A stretch of DNA of 64,000 nt from Frateuria_A sp051900415 (GCF_051900415.1 NZ_JBHZGL010000010.1:94696-158695); one strand, 5' to 3'; numbered from the stretch's first letter, positions 37,301 to 46,799 are shown. The notes: generated from the sequence alone by a model not told the origin. A program made the numbers and translations.

Positions 37301-38521
37301 GTGAGCAAGCTCTCGCCCCTCGAGCGCCGCAGTGCGCTGACCCTGGCCTGTGTCATCAGCCTGCGCCTGTTCGGGCTGTTCCTGATCATGCCGGTGTTCT
37401 CGCTCTACGCGAAGCAGATGCCCGACGCCAGCGGCCTGCTGATCGGCCTGGCGCTGGGCGTGTACGGGCTGGGCCAGGTGCTGCTGCAGATCCCGCTGGG
37501 CCTTTTGTCGGACCGGATCGGGCGCAAGCCGGCGATCACGATCGGCCTGCTGATCTTTGCCGTCGGCGGGCTGGTCGCGGCGATGTCGCACACGCTGATG
37601 GGGATCGTGCTCGGCCGCGCGCTGCAGGGCATGGGCGCGGTGGCCGGCGCCGGCACCGCGCTGGCCGCCGACCTCACCCGCGAAGACCAGCGCGGCAAGG
37701 TGATGGGCATCATCGGCGTGTCGATCGGCGTGGCGTTCCTGCTGGCGCTGATCCTGGGACCGCCGCTGGAGGCGGTGGCCGGGTTGCCCGGGCTGTTCGG
37801 CGCCACCTCGATACTGGCACTGGCCTCGCTGGTGCTGCTGTGGCTGATCGTGCCCACGCCGCAGCGCGCGCAGGCGCCCGCCGCAGCGAGCCTCGGCGGC
37901 GTGCTGGCGATGCTGCGCGATGGCCGGTTGCTGGTGCTCAACGGCTCGGTGTTCTTCCTGCACCTGCTGCTGACGGCGAGCTTCGTCGGCCTGCCACTGC
38001 TGCTGGCCGAGCGGCTGCACCTGCCGGTGGAGCGGCACTGGGAGCTGTACCTGCCGGCGATGACGATCGCCGCGCTGGTGATGGGCTCGGCCATGCACCG
38101 CATGAAGGAGATCGGCCAGAGCCTGCGCATTGTGCTGGTGTGCGTGGCGGCCATCGGGCTGGCGTTGCTCGGCTTTGCGCAGTCAGGCGGGCATCTGGCC
38201 TGGCTCGGCGTGTCGGCGGCGGCGTTCTTCTCGGCGTTCAACCTGCTGGAAGCGGCACTGCCCAGCCTGGTGTCGCGGCTGGCGCCAGCGCACCTGCGCG
38301 GCGCGGCGATGGGTGCGTACTCGACCAGCCAGTTCGTCGGCGCCTTCGTCGGCGGCGCCATCGGCGGTATCGCGCTGGGCCGGCTGGGCGTGAGCGGCGT
38401 GTTCCTGTGCGCGGCGGCGACCACGCTGCTGTGGTTGCCGCTGGTGGCGTTCGGTGCCCGGCGCATCGCCGCGCGCAGCGCCGCCGAACAGGCGGCCGCC
38501 GCCGCAAGCCCGGGGCAGTAG
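37301..38521 (+). CDS. MFS transporter, YajR-like
   Basis: 406 residues with twelve transmembrane segments. The N-terminal half follows E. coli YajR closely (ERRSALTLACVISLRLFGLFLIMPV, then LLSDRIGRKPAI, the MFS motif A, and ALQGMGAVAGAGTALAADLTRE), but the protein ends where the transport core ends, lacking the C-terminal YAM domain of YajR. Probably a drug or metabolite:proton antiporter; substrate unknown. The GTG start has no Shine-Dalgarno and overlaps the stop of a nine-codon upstream frame. Confidence 0.85.
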   Translation: MSKLSPLERRSALTLACVISLRLFGLFLIMPVFSLYAKQMPDASGLLIGLALGVYGLGQVLLQIPLGLLSDRIGRKPAITIGLLIFAVGGLVAAMSHTLMGIVLGRALQGMGAVAGAGTALAADLTREDQRGKVMGIIGVSIGVAFLLALILGPPLEAVAGLPGLFGATSILALASLVLLWLIVPTPQRAQAPAAASLGGVLAMLRDGRLLVLNGSVFFLHLLLTASFVGLPLLLAERLHLPVERHWELYLPAMTIAALVMGSAMHRMKEIGQSLRIVLVCVAAIGLALLGFAQSGGHLAWLGVSAAAFFSAFNLLEAALPSLVSRLAPAHLRGAAMGAYSTSQFVGAFVGGAIGGIALGRLGVSGVFLCAAATTLLWLPLVAFGARRIAARSAAEQAAAAASPGQ

Positions 38522-38630
38522 GGCGCCGGCCGCAGCCCTTTCGGCCGCTTCCGGCCCGCCGGTTGCCCGGGATTGCGCCACACCGTGGCCGCCCCCATGT
38601 GGCGCGGCATCACTCCATGCGAGCCTGCCC

Positions 38631-39599
38631 GTGGCCCACCAGATCGTCGCGCTGATCGCCGAATACGGCCTGCTGCTGGTCTTCCTCAACGTGCTGGTCG
38701 AGCAGGCCGGGCTGCCGCTGCCGGCCGTGCCGACGCTGGTGGTGGCCGGCGCGCTGGCCGCGACCGGCAAGCTGCCGTTGTGGGGCGTACTGCTGGTAGC
38801 GCTGGCGGGGTGCCTGCTCAGCGACTTCGCCTGGTACGCCGCCGGCCGACGCTACGGCGCGGGGGTGATGCGCACGCTGTGCCGCATCTCGCTGTCGCCC
38901 GACTCCTGCGTGAAGCAATCGGAACTGCGCTTCCAGCGCTGGCGTGGAGCGGTGCTGCTGGTGGCCAAGTTCGTGCCGGGGCTGTCGACCGTGGCACCAC
39001 CGCTGGTTGGCGCGTTGGGTCTGGCGCCGCGGCTGTTCCTGCTGTTCGACGCGCTCGGTTCGCTGTTCTGGGTCGGCGTGGCGGTGGCGCTGGGCTATGC
39101 GTTCTCCGGCGAGGTGGAGCGCGTGCTGGCGGCGTTCGAGGGTACCGGGGCGCTGGCCCTGCAACTGCTGGGCGCGATGCTCGCGCTCTACATCCTGTTC
39201 AAGTGGTGGCAGCGCCGGCGCCTGCTGGTGGCGTTGCGCATGGCCCGGATCGAGGTGGACGAGCTGGCGCAGGCACTGCGCTCGGCGCGGCCGCCGCTGG
39301 TGTTCGACGTGCGCGCGGCCGGCTCGCGCCAGCTCGACGACCGCGCGATTCCCGGCGCACTGGCCTTCGATCCGCCGGCGCTGGACGCCGTGCTGGCGGG
39401 CGTGCCGCACGAGCGCGAGCTGGTGCTCTACTGCAACTGCCCCAACGAAGTGTCGGCCGCCCGTGCGGCGCAGCTCCTGATGGCGCAGGGCTACCGGCGC
39501 GTGCGTCCGCTGCGCGGCGGGCTCGACGCCTGGGTGGCCGCTGGCCACCTCGTCGGTCGCCTTCCGGCCCTGCCGCGGGGCGCCACGCCGGCGCTCTGA
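38631..39599 (+). CDS. DedA-family membrane protein fused to a rhodanese domain
   Basis: 322 residues. Residues 1-195 form a DedA (SNARE-associated/VTT) domain with five or so membrane segments, the EQAGLPLPAVPTL entry and the FVPGLSTVAPPLVG motif with its conserved arginine-poor loop; DedA proteins act in undecaprenyl phosphate or phospholipid flipping. Residues 205-310 form a cytoplasmic rhodanese domain with active-site Cys in YCNCPNEVSAARAA. The GTG at 38631 gives a normal DedA N-terminus. The stop touches the stop of the convergent gene at 39600 with no terminator between. What the rhodanese module does for DedA is unknown. Confidence 0.87.
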   Translation: MAHQIVALIAEYGLLLVFLNVLVEQAGLPLPAVPTLVVAGALAATGKLPLWGVLLVALAGCLLSDFAWYAAGRRYGAGVMRTLCRISLSPDSCVKQSELRFQRWRGAVLLVAKFVPGLSTVAPPLVGALGLAPRLFLLFDALGSLFWVGVAVALGYAFSGEVERVLAAFEGTGALALQLLGAMLALYILFKWWQRRRLLVALRMARIEVDELAQALRSARPPLVFDVRAAGSRQLDDRAIPGALAFDPPALDAVLAGVPHERELVLYCNCPNEVSAARAAQLLMAQGYRRVRPLRGGLDAWVAAGHLVGRLPALPRGATPAL

Positions 39600-40394
39600 T
39601 CAGCGCAGAGGGCAGCGGCCCGTCAGGGGCTGGCGCGCGGCGTCCTGCACGGTGGCGCTGGCGTTGTCGATCGGCTCGGGCGGCGCGAAGTCGATGCGGA
39701 CGCTCAGGTTGCGCCCCTCGACGTCGCGGATGTTGGCGATGCCGCGGAATCGCCAGAGTGCCCGGCTGCGCGCGTCGTAGGCCACGTCCAGATGCGGCAG
39801 TGCGAAGCCGATCAGGCTGTCGAGCCCCAGCCGGAAGCGCCGCACCGGACGGCCGTCGATCACCTGGTCCGGCAGGCGACGCACCTTGAAGTCGAGCGTG
39901 CCGAGCCGGCTGGGCAGCAGGAACGGCACGCTGAGGCTGGCGTCCGGGGCGAGATTCCAGTGCGCGCGCAGGAAGGCATCGAAGCCCGCGTCGATCACCG
40001 GTGCGGGTGCGTCGTCCAACAGTGCACTGCGCCCGGCGCTGCCGGTATCGCGCCGCACGAAGATCTCGCGGCGGCCATCCCCGCGCCGTCGCACGCCCTC
40101 GCGGTAGCCGCGGCGCGCATCCTCCAGCTCGAAATCGGGCGACACCGGCAGCCCATGGTCGCGCACCCACTTGCGCGCGAACGGCTCGCCGTCCGGGCAG
40201 CGATACAGCACCAGGCGGGTGCGTCCCTCCGGCGTGGCAAAGACCCAGTGCGACTCGCGGTAGAGCAGGCGGCCATCGTCCGCGTAGGCGCGGGCTTGGA
40301 GGTGGACGGCGGGCGTGGCGCCGAACGCGGCCGCCAGCGGCAGTGCCAGGCACAGGCCCAGGGCGAGGCGGGGCAGGATGCGAAGCGTTGGCAA
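39600..40394 (-). CDS. Hypothetical exported protein
   Basis: 264 residues that I do not recognise. A signal peptide (about 1-26, ending FGATPA) is followed by a soluble, beta-rich and strongly basic/acidic domain with phrases such as DGRLLYRESHWVF and DVEGRNLSVRIDF. Two cysteines lie at residue 65 (YRCPDG) and at the extreme C-terminus (GRCPLR). It is probably periplasmic. It converges with the DedA gene (stop codons adjacent) and diverges from ssb with 198 bases between. Confidence 0.7.
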   Translation of the reverse strand: MPTLRILPRLALGLCLALPLAAAFGATPAVHLQARAYADDGRLLYRESHWVFATPEGRTRLVLYRCPDGEPFARKWVRDHGLPVSPDFELEDARRGYREGVRRRGDGRREIFVRRDTGSAGRSALLDDAPAPVIDAGFDAFLRAHWNLAPDASLSVPFLLPSRLGTLDFKVRRLPDQVIDGRPVRRFRLGLDSLIGFALPHLDVAYDARSRALWRFRGIANIRDVEGRNLSVRIDFAPPEPIDNASATVQDAARQPLTGRCPLR

Positions 40395-40505
40395 GGCGGT
40401 CTCCGGCGGTCCAGGGTCGCCGGCGGACCGGCATGCAGGCAGATACGGTCAACACGCCGGGGTAGATGCGGACAACGGCCGGCGTGCGCAGCCGGGGCGG
40501 GAAGC

Positions 40506-40511
40506 TATGAT
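40506..40511 (+). promoter_or_regulatory. Possible -10 box for ssb
   Basis: TATGAT lies 82 bases before the ssb ATG in the divergent intergenic region. It is the most consensus-like -10 hexamer there; no -35 box is obvious. Confidence 0.3.
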
Positions 40512-40592
40512 AGGGACCGAGCCGCCGGCGACCCCGGCGGAACCCATGACGAGGCGGGCGTGCGCCGGCCGCCAGCAAAGCGAGGAATTTCC

Positions 40593-41123
40593 ATGGCACG
40601 CGGCATCAACAAGGTCATCATCGTCGGCAACCTGGGCTCCGATCCGGAGGTGCGCTACACCGGCGGCGGCACCGCGGTGTGCAGCCTGAGCGTCGCCACC
40701 TCGGAGCAGTGGACCGACAAGCAGTCCGGCGAGCGCCAGGAGCGCACCGAGTGGCACCGCGTGAAGCTGTTCGGCAAGCTCGCCGAGATCGCCGGCGAGT
40801 ACCTGAAGAAGGGCCGCCAGGTCTACATCGAAGGCTCGCTGCGCACCGACAAGTACACCGACAAGAGCGGTGTGGAGAAGTACTCCACCGACATCATTGC
40901 CAACGACATGCAGATGCTCGGCGGCATGGGTGGTGAAGGCGGCGGTGGCGGTGGTGGCGGCTTCCGCGAGCGCCCGCAGGGCGGCGGCCAGCGCCAGGGC
41001 GGCTACGGTGGCGGCCAGCCCCGCGGCGGCAACGACTACGGCAACAGCAACGCTCCACGCCAGAACGCCCCAGCGCCGGCCGAGAGCAGCGGCGGCTTCG
41101 ACGACGACGACATTCCGTTCTAG
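40593..41123 (+). CDS. ssb: Single-stranded DNA-binding protein SSB
   Basis: 176 residues: N-terminal OB fold (about 1-110, MARGINKVIIVGNLGSDPEVR start, EWHRVKLFGKLAE), a Gly/Gln/Arg-rich flexible linker (about 112-160), and the acidic tip DDDDIPF that recruits repair and replication partners. The upstream frame is open but the ATG at 40593, preceded by AGCGAGGAA, gives the universal start. A textbook terminator follows. The type I R-M island begins just beyond. Confidence 0.97.
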   Translation: MARGINKVIIVGNLGSDPEVRYTGGGTAVCSLSVATSEQWTDKQSGERQERTEWHRVKLFGKLAEIAGEYLKKGRQVYIEGSLRTDKYTDKSGVEKYSTDIIANDMQMLGGMGGEGGGGGGGGFRERPQGGGQRQGGYGGGQPRGGNDYGNSNAPRQNAPAPAESSGGFDDDDIPF

Positions 41124-41145
41124 GACAACCGTCTGGATGACGGGC

Positions 41146-41182
41146 AAAGCCTCCGATGCCCGACATCGGGGGCTTTTTTTTT
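41146..41182 (+). terminator. Intrinsic terminator of ssb
   Basis: Thirteen-base-pair stem AAAGCCTCCGATG (41146-41158) with CATCGGGGGCTTT (41164-41176), one G-U wobble, loop CCCGA, then a run of nine T (41174-41182). It insulates ssb from the island genes. Confidence 0.92.
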
Positions 41183-41494
41183 ATGAAGGCATGGGGCTCA
41201 GCGCGATCTCGACGGTGTCGATCCAAGGCCGCCTTTGCACGCCAATAGGCAGACGCCCGCGCGCCGCTCGACAACCCGTTACTGCAACACCGTCTTCTAC
41301 GTACTACCGCATACGGCCGGACTGGTGCCGATGGCGCGTTTCTGGACAGGTCCATACATGCGCAACGTGGACGGGTGCCGGGGGCTCGACGTGGACGAGC
41401 GCATCGTGCCCGACCTGGTCGCGGCGTGCGAGAGGGTGCGGATAAACTGCTGCATGACGATGGGACTGCTGCACATCGAGCTTCAGGGGGATGA
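41183..41494. other. Left flank of the restriction island, no gene
   Basis: 312 bases between the ssb terminator and hsdR. I find no supportable gene, tRNA or insertion-sequence end. The only promoter-like sequence is GATAAACT near 41454, without a good -35 box, which could drive the hsd operon. A frame beginning MARFWTGPYMRNVDG (from 41331) runs into hsdR in another frame and lacks any recognisable domain. Confidence 0.4.
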
Positions 41495-43918
41495 GTGGAC
41501 AAGTACCTGCTCAGCGAGCGCGACATCTGTACCAAGTTCATCACGCCGGCCATCGTGCAGGCGGGCTGGCAGCAGCATCAGTTTCGCGAAGAAGTTAGCC
41601 TCACGGACGGGCGCGTCATGGTGCGCGGCAAGCTCGCTGCGCGGGTCAGGAACCCCGACGCCAAGGGTGGTCCCAAGCGGGCGGACTTCGTCCTCTACGC
41701 GCGCCCCGATGTTCCCATTGCCGTGGTCGAAGCCAAGCAAGCGCGGTTTTCGGTCGGCCAGGGCATGCAGCAAGCCCTGGCCTATGCCGAAATGCTCGAT
41801 GCGCCCTTTGCCATCAGTAGCAATGGTGATGGCTTCCTGCTCCACGACCGCACCGGCATGACCCAGCCGGTCGAACGCACGCTCACGCTCGGCGAATTTC
41901 CTTCCCTGGATGATCTGTGGCCGCTGTACCAGCAATGGAAAGAGCTGGCTGCACCCGAGGCCATCAAACTCATCGAGCAACCGTTCCACACCGACGGCAG
42001 CGGCAAGGAGCCGCGCTATTACCAGCGGGTGGCCATCAACCGCGCTATCGAGGCCATAGCCAAAGGCCAGCAGCGCGTGTTGCTGGTCATGGCCACCGGC
42101 ACCGGCAAAACCTACACCGCCTTCCAGATCATCTGGCGCTTGTGGAAGGCCAAGGCCAGGAAGCGCATCCTGTTCCTGGCCGACCGCAACATCCTGGTCG
42201 ACCAGACCATGCAGCAGGACTTCGCTCCCTTTGGCGAGGTGATGCACAAGGTCACCAACCGCGAGATCAAGAAAAACTATGAGATCTACCTGGCGCTCTA
42301 CCAGGCGGTCACCGGCAAGGAAGAGTGGAAGCAGATCTACAAGCAGTTTCCGGCCGACTTTTTCGATCTTGTCGTGGTCGACGAATGCCACCGGAGCAGT
42401 GCCGCGGATGACTCGGCCTGGCGCGACGTGCTCGACTACTTCCGCAGCGCCACCCATCTGGGCCTGACCGCCACGCCCAAGGAAACCAAAGACGTCAGCA
42501 ACATCACCTACTTCGGCGACCCGGTCTACACCTATTCGCTCAAGCAGGGCATCGAAGACGGCTTCCTCGCGCCCTACAAGGTGATCCGCATCGCCACCGA
42601 TGCCGATGCGGTGGGCTACATCCCCGAGACCGGCAAACTCGACAAGTTGGGCCAAGCCGTTGAACAACGCCAGTACAACACCAGGGATTTCGACCGCACC
42701 CTGGTGCTGGAAAAACGCACCCAGCTGGTGGCCAGCAAGGTTTGGGAATACCTCAAGGCCGTCGACCCCATGGCCAAGACCATCGTCTTCTGCGATGACC
42801 AGGACCACGCCGAACGGATGCGCCAGGAGCTGGTCAAGCTGATCCCGGCGGCGGCCAGCAACCGTCGCTATGTAATGCGCATCACCGGCGACGACAACGA
42901 AGGCAAGGCGCAGCTCTCGTACTTCATCGACAACGACGAGCCGTACCCGGTCATTGCCACCACCTCCAAGCTGCTCACCACCGGCGTCGACGCCAAGACC
43001 TGCAAGCTCATCGTGCTGGACCAGAACATCAACTCGATGACCGAGTTCAAGCAGATCATCGGTCGTGGCACCCGCCTGCGCGAGGACTACCAGAAGCTGT
43101 ACTTCACCATCATGGATTTCAAAGGCGCCACGCGCCTGTTCGCCGACCCGGATTTCGATGGCGAGCCGGTGGTGATCTACGAACCCACGCCCGACGAGCC
43201 TGTCGTGCCGCCGGAGGACACGCACCCGCCGGGCACCAGCGAACCCGAGCCACCGCCTTACGGCTCCGACACCACGGGTGGCGATGACACGGGTGGCGAT
43301 ACGGACGGCGGCGAAGGCCGCACCCGCTACGTGATCGACGACGTCAACGTGCGTGTCGCCGTGGAGCGCGCGCAATACCTCGACGCCGACGGCAAACTCA
43401 TCACCGAGGACTACCGCGTCCTGCTCAAGGACGACATCAGGAAGGCGCTGCAAGCCGAATTCGGTAGCATGAGCGACTTCCTGCGCCGCTGGAACAGTGC
43501 GCAGCGCAAACAGGCCGTGCTGGAAGAGCTGGCCGAACACGGCGTGCCGCTGGCCACCCTGCAGCAGGCCGTGGCCAACGGCGGCGAGCTGGATGCATTC
43601 GATCTGGTCGCCCACGTGGCCTTCGACCAGAAACCGCTGACCCGTCGCGAGCGCGCCAACAACGTCAACAAGCGCGACGTATTCGGCAAGTACGGCGAGC
43701 AGGCCCGCGCCGTGCTCGAAGCCCTGCTCGACAAATTCGCCGACCACGGCGTGCAGGACATCGAAGACGCCAAGGTGTTGGAGCTGCCGCCCTTCGACCG
43801 GTTTGGCAGCAAAACCCAGATCCGGCGCGGCATTTTCGGCAGCGTCGAGCAATACATCCAGGCCATCAGCGAGCTCGAACACGCGCTCTACGACACACCC
43901 GAACCGAAACAGGCGTGA
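41495..43918 (+). CDS. hsdR: Type I restriction enzyme R subunit (EcoEI-like HsdR)
   Basis: 807-residue restriction and translocation subunit. N-terminal PD-(D/E)xK nuclease with Asp64 (ADFVLY) and Glu79-x-Lys81 (VVEAK); SF2 helicase motor with Walker A TGTGKT at 201-206, DECH at 296-299, LTATP near 315, and motif VI IIGRGTRLRED near 522; then a Pro/Gly/Asp-rich linker (about 560-605) and a C-terminal EcoEI_R_C-like domain that binds the methylase. Size and order match the EcoEI (type IB/ID-like) group rather than the 1000-plus-residue EcoKI type. GTG start with AGGGGG four bases upstream. Stop overlaps a possible GTG of hsdM. Confidence 0.95.
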   Translation: MDKYLLSERDICTKFITPAIVQAGWQQHQFREEVSLTDGRVMVRGKLAARVRNPDAKGGPKRADFVLYARPDVPIAVVEAKQARFSVGQGMQQALAYAEMLDAPFAISSNGDGFLLHDRTGMTQPVERTLTLGEFPSLDDLWPLYQQWKELAAPEAIKLIEQPFHTDGSGKEPRYYQRVAINRAIEAIAKGQQRVLLVMATGTGKTYTAFQIIWRLWKAKARKRILFLADRNILVDQTMQQDFAPFGEVMHKVTNREIKKNYEIYLALYQAVTGKEEWKQIYKQFPADFFDLVVVDECHRSSAADDSAWRDVLDYFRSATHLGLTATPKETKDVSNITYFGDPVYTYSLKQGIEDGFLAPYKVIRIATDADAVGYIPETGKLDKLGQAVEQRQYNTRDFDRTLVLEKRTQLVASKVWEYLKAVDPMAKTIVFCDDQDHAERMRQELVKLIPAAASNRRYVMRITGDDNEGKAQLSYFIDNDEPYPVIATTSKLLTTGVDAKTCKLIVLDQNINSMTEFKQIIGRGTRLREDYQKLYFTIMDFKGATRLFADPDFDGEPVVIYEPTPDEPVVPPEDTHPPGTSEPEPPPYGSDTTGGDDTGGDTDGGEGRTRYVIDDVNVRVAVERAQYLDADGKLITEDYRVLLKDDIRKALQAEFGSMSDFLRRWNSAQRKQAVLEELAEHGVPLATLQQAVANGGELDAFDLVAHVAFDQKPLTRRERANNVNKRDVFGKYGEQARAVLEALLDKFADHGVQDIEDAKVLELPPFDRFGSKTQIRRGIFGSVEQYIQAISELEHALYDTPEPKQA

Positions 43919-43953
43919 GCCTCGCCTGGTCCGAGCGATACGAGAAGAATGCA

Positions 43954-45738
43954 ATGAACCTCAGCAGCACCATCAAGTCCATCCAGGACATCATGCGCAA
44001 GGACGATGGCGTCGACGGCGACGCCCAGCGCCTTGGCCAGCTCACCTGGATGCTCTTCCTCAAGGTATTTGACCAGCGCGAGGAAGAATGGGAAGACGAC
44101 GCCGCCGGCTACCGATCGCCGCTGCCCGAACGCTGCCGCTGGCGCAACTGGGCGGCCTACAAGGCCGACGCCGAAGGCAAGAAGCAGCCGCAGATCGCCG
44201 CCACCGAGCTGATCGGCTTCGTCAACAACGAACTGTTTCCGGCGCTGAAAGACCAGATCGACGCCAGCCAGAGTCCGCAGCACAAGGTCATCAAGCAGGT
44301 CTTTGAAGACGCCAACAACTACATGAAATCCGGCCCACAGATGTTGGCCGTGATCGAAAAGCTGGAAGACGCCATCCACTTCCACGACTTCAAGACCCGC
44401 GCCAGCCTGGGTGATGTCTACGAACAAATGCTCAACGACCTGCGCGGCGCCGGCAACGCGGGCGAGTTCTACACCCCGCGCGCCATCACCGCCTTCATGG
44501 TCGCTCAGGTCGACCCTCGCCTGGACAAGCGCGAAACCGTGATGGATCCGGCCTGCGGCACCGGTGGCTTTTTGACCGCCGCCATCGACCACTTCCGCCA
44601 CCAGGTCACCACCAAGTCCAGCGCCGCAGACAAACGCGCCATCGAGGCGCTGATCCACGGCATCGAAAAGAAGCAGCTGCCGCACCTGCTGTGCACCACC
44701 AACATGCTGTTGCACGGCATCGACGTGCCCAGCCAGATCGAGCACGGCAACACCTTGGGGAAAGGCTGGAACGACTGGAGCGCCAACGACAAGGTCGATT
44801 GCGTCATCACCAATCCGCCCTTCGGCGGCTATGAGGATGACGGCGTGGGTAGCGACTACCCCGCCGACCTGCGCACCCGCGAAACCGCCGACATGTTCAT
44901 GGCGCTCATCATCAAGAAGCTGCTCAAGGAAAATGGCCGCGCCGCCGTGGTGCTGCCCGACGGCTTTCTGTTTGGCGACGGCATCAAGGCCACGCTGAAA
45001 CGGCTGCTGCTGCGTGACTGCAAGCTGCACACCATCATCCGGCTGCCCAAGGGCGTGTTCGCCCCATACACCACCATCAAGACCAACCTCTTGTTCTTCA
45101 CCAAGGGCGCCAGGGTGGATGACGGCACCGAGCACTTCCACACCGACACCATCTGGTTCTACGAGCACCCTTACCCGGCCGGGTACAAGAGCTACTCCAA
45201 GACCAAACCCATCCGCCTGGAAGAGTTCAAGCCCGAGCAGGACTGGTGGGGCAACGAAGCCAACGACTTCGCCGACCGCGCGGAAAACGAGTTCGCCTGG
45301 AAAGTCGATTTCAAGGCCAAACGCGAGCAGGCCGAAGCCGCCGCGCAACCGCATTGGCAGCGCGCCGAAGACCTGAACAATCAGGCCGCCGCGCTGGAAG
45401 GCGAGGCCAGCGACCTGCGCAGGAGCCTGGTCGGCACCACCGACGCCGCCTACCGCGAAAAGATCGACGCGCAGATTGCCCAGCTGCGCGCCCGGGCCGA
45501 ACCGCTGCGCCTGCAGGCGCGCGATGCGCAAACCGCGGGCGATCGGCTGTACTGGCCGATCTACAACCTCGACCTGAAAAATCCCAACGCGCCGGAAGAG
45601 GAAAATCTTGATCCGGACCTGCTGCTGGAGAAGTACAAGAAGCTGCTGGGCGAAATCGAGGAAACCGAAAACCAGCTCAAGAGCGAGCTGGCCGCCGCGC
45701 TGGGGCATCACTTCAGCCCGGAAGCGACGGACGCATGA
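43954..45738 (+). CDS. hsdM: Type I modification methyltransferase HsdM
   Basis: 594-residue N6-adenine methyltransferase subunit. N-terminal HsdM_N domain (about 5-135), then SAM motif I DPACGTGGF at 198-206 and catalytic NPPF at 287-290, with a C-terminal coiled coil (about 440-500 and 560-585) for contact with HsdS. ATG 43954 gives the family start (MNLSSTIKSIQDIM); a GTG at 43915 that overlaps the hsdR stop (GTGA) would add 13 residues. The stop overlaps the next gene (ATGA). Confidence 0.95.
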   Translation: MNLSSTIKSIQDIMRKDDGVDGDAQRLGQLTWMLFLKVFDQREEEWEDDAAGYRSPLPERCRWRNWAAYKADAEGKKQPQIAATELIGFVNNELFPALKDQIDASQSPQHKVIKQVFEDANNYMKSGPQMLAVIEKLEDAIHFHDFKTRASLGDVYEQMLNDLRGAGNAGEFYTPRAITAFMVAQVDPRLDKRETVMDPACGTGGFLTAAIDHFRHQVTTKSSAADKRAIEALIHGIEKKQLPHLLCTTNMLLHGIDVPSQIEHGNTLGKGWNDWSANDKVDCVITNPPFGGYEDDGVGSDYPADLRTRETADMFMALIIKKLLKENGRAAVVLPDGFLFGDGIKATLKRLLLRDCKLHTIIRLPKGVFAPYTTIKTNLLFFTKGARVDDGTEHFHTDTIWFYEHPYPAGYKSYSKTKPIRLEEFKPEQDWWGNEANDFADRAENEFAWKVDFKAKREQAEAAAQPHWQRAEDLNNQAAALEGEASDLRRSLVGTTDAAYREKIDAQIAQLRARAEPLRLQARDAQTAGDRLYWPIYNLDLKNPNAPEEENLDPDLLLEKYKKLLGEIEETENQLKSELAAALGHHFSPEATDA

Positions 45739-46799
45739 GCAAGGGCAACACGCAGAACAGCCCCGCCACACCGGTCAATCCACAACTGCTGGGCGACATC
45801 CGCCGCCTCATCGAGCAGAGCCGGCAGCAGCTTGCCGTCACCGTCAACAGCGCCCTGACCCTGATGTACTGGCATATCGGCCAGCGCATCCGCACCGACG
45901 TGCTGGGCAGCGAACGCGCCGCCTACGGCGAGGAGATCGTTTCGGTACTGTCGAAGCAATTGGAAGCCGACTACGGGCGCGGCTTCTCCAGCAAAAACCT
46001 GCGTCACATGCTGCGTTTTGCCGAAGCCTTCCCCGATGCAGCGATTGTCTCCGCAGCGCGTAGACAATTGAGCTGGACCCATTTCCGCACCCTGATCTAC
46101 ATCGACGACCCGCTCAAGCGCGATTTCTACCTGCAGATGTGCCAGCAGGAAGGCTGGAGCACGCGCACTCTGCAGGAGCGGATGGACTCCCAGCTGTTCG
46201 AACGCACCGCACTGTCGCGCCAGCCCGACGAACTCATCGCCAGTGAACTGGCCAACTTGCGCGACACCCGCGAGCTCACCCCCGCGCTGCTTCTGAAAGA
46301 TCCTTACGTGCTCGATTTCCTCGGGCTGAAGGACCGCTACCTGGAAAGGGATCTGGAGGACGCCATCCTGCGCGAGCTGGAAAACTTTCTGCTGGAGCTG
46401 GGCGCGGGTTTCACCTTCGTCGCCCGGCAAAAGCGCCTGCAGATCGACCACGATGATTTCTACATCGACCTGCTGCTCTACAACCGCCGCCTCAAGCGGC
46501 TGGTGGCGATCGAGCTGAAGCTGGGCGAGTTCAAGGCCGAGTACAAGGGCCAGATGGAGCTCTACCTGCGCTGGCTGGCTAGGCACGAGCAGGAGCCGGG
46601 CGAAGCCCCGCCGCTGGGCATCATCCTGTGCAGTGGCAAGAAGCAGGAACAGATCGAGCTGCTGGAGCTGGGCCACACCGGCATCCACGTCGCCGAATAC
46701 CTCACCGTGCTGCCGCCCAAGGAGCTGCTGCAAGCCAAGCTGCACGAAGCCATCGCCCGCTCGCGCGCACGGCTGGAAAGCCGCGGGGAGGAAGGCTGA
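45735..46799 (+). CDS. YhcG/DUF1016-family PD-(D/E)xK nuclease
   Basis: 354 residues. An N-terminal helical DUF1016_N domain (about 18-165; MYWHIGQRI, YGEEIVSVLSKQLEADYGRGFS) precedes a C-terminal nuclease domain with Asp245 (FYIDLLLYN) and Glu260-x-Lys262 (AIELKLGEF). This family is widespread beside type I R-M and other defence genes; its exact role is not settled. It is translationally coupled to hsdM on one side (ATGA) and hsdS on the other (TGATG), so it is a true member of the operon and not a stray insertion. Confidence 0.9.
   Translation: MSKGNTQNSPATPVNPQLLGDIRRLIEQSRQQLAVTVNSALTLMYWHIGQRIRTDVLGSERAAYGEEIVSVLSKQLEADYGRGFSSKNLRHMLRFAEAFPDAAIVSAARRQLSWTHFRTLIYIDDPLKRDFYLQMCQQEGWSTRTLQERMDSQLFERTALSRQPDELIASELANLRDTRELTPALLLKDPYVLDFLGLKDRYLERDLEDAILRELENFLLELGAGFTFVARQKRLQIDHDDFYIDLLLYNRRLKRLVAIELKLGEFKAEYKGQMELYLRWLARHEQEPGEAPPLGIILCSGKKQEQIELLELGHTGIHVAEYLTVLPPKELLQAKLHEAIARSRARLESRGEEG

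Noticed and set aside
41183..41494. tRNA or integrase attachment site at the left edge of the island
   Set aside because: No cloverleaf or T-loop sequence and no matching direct repeat at the right edge.
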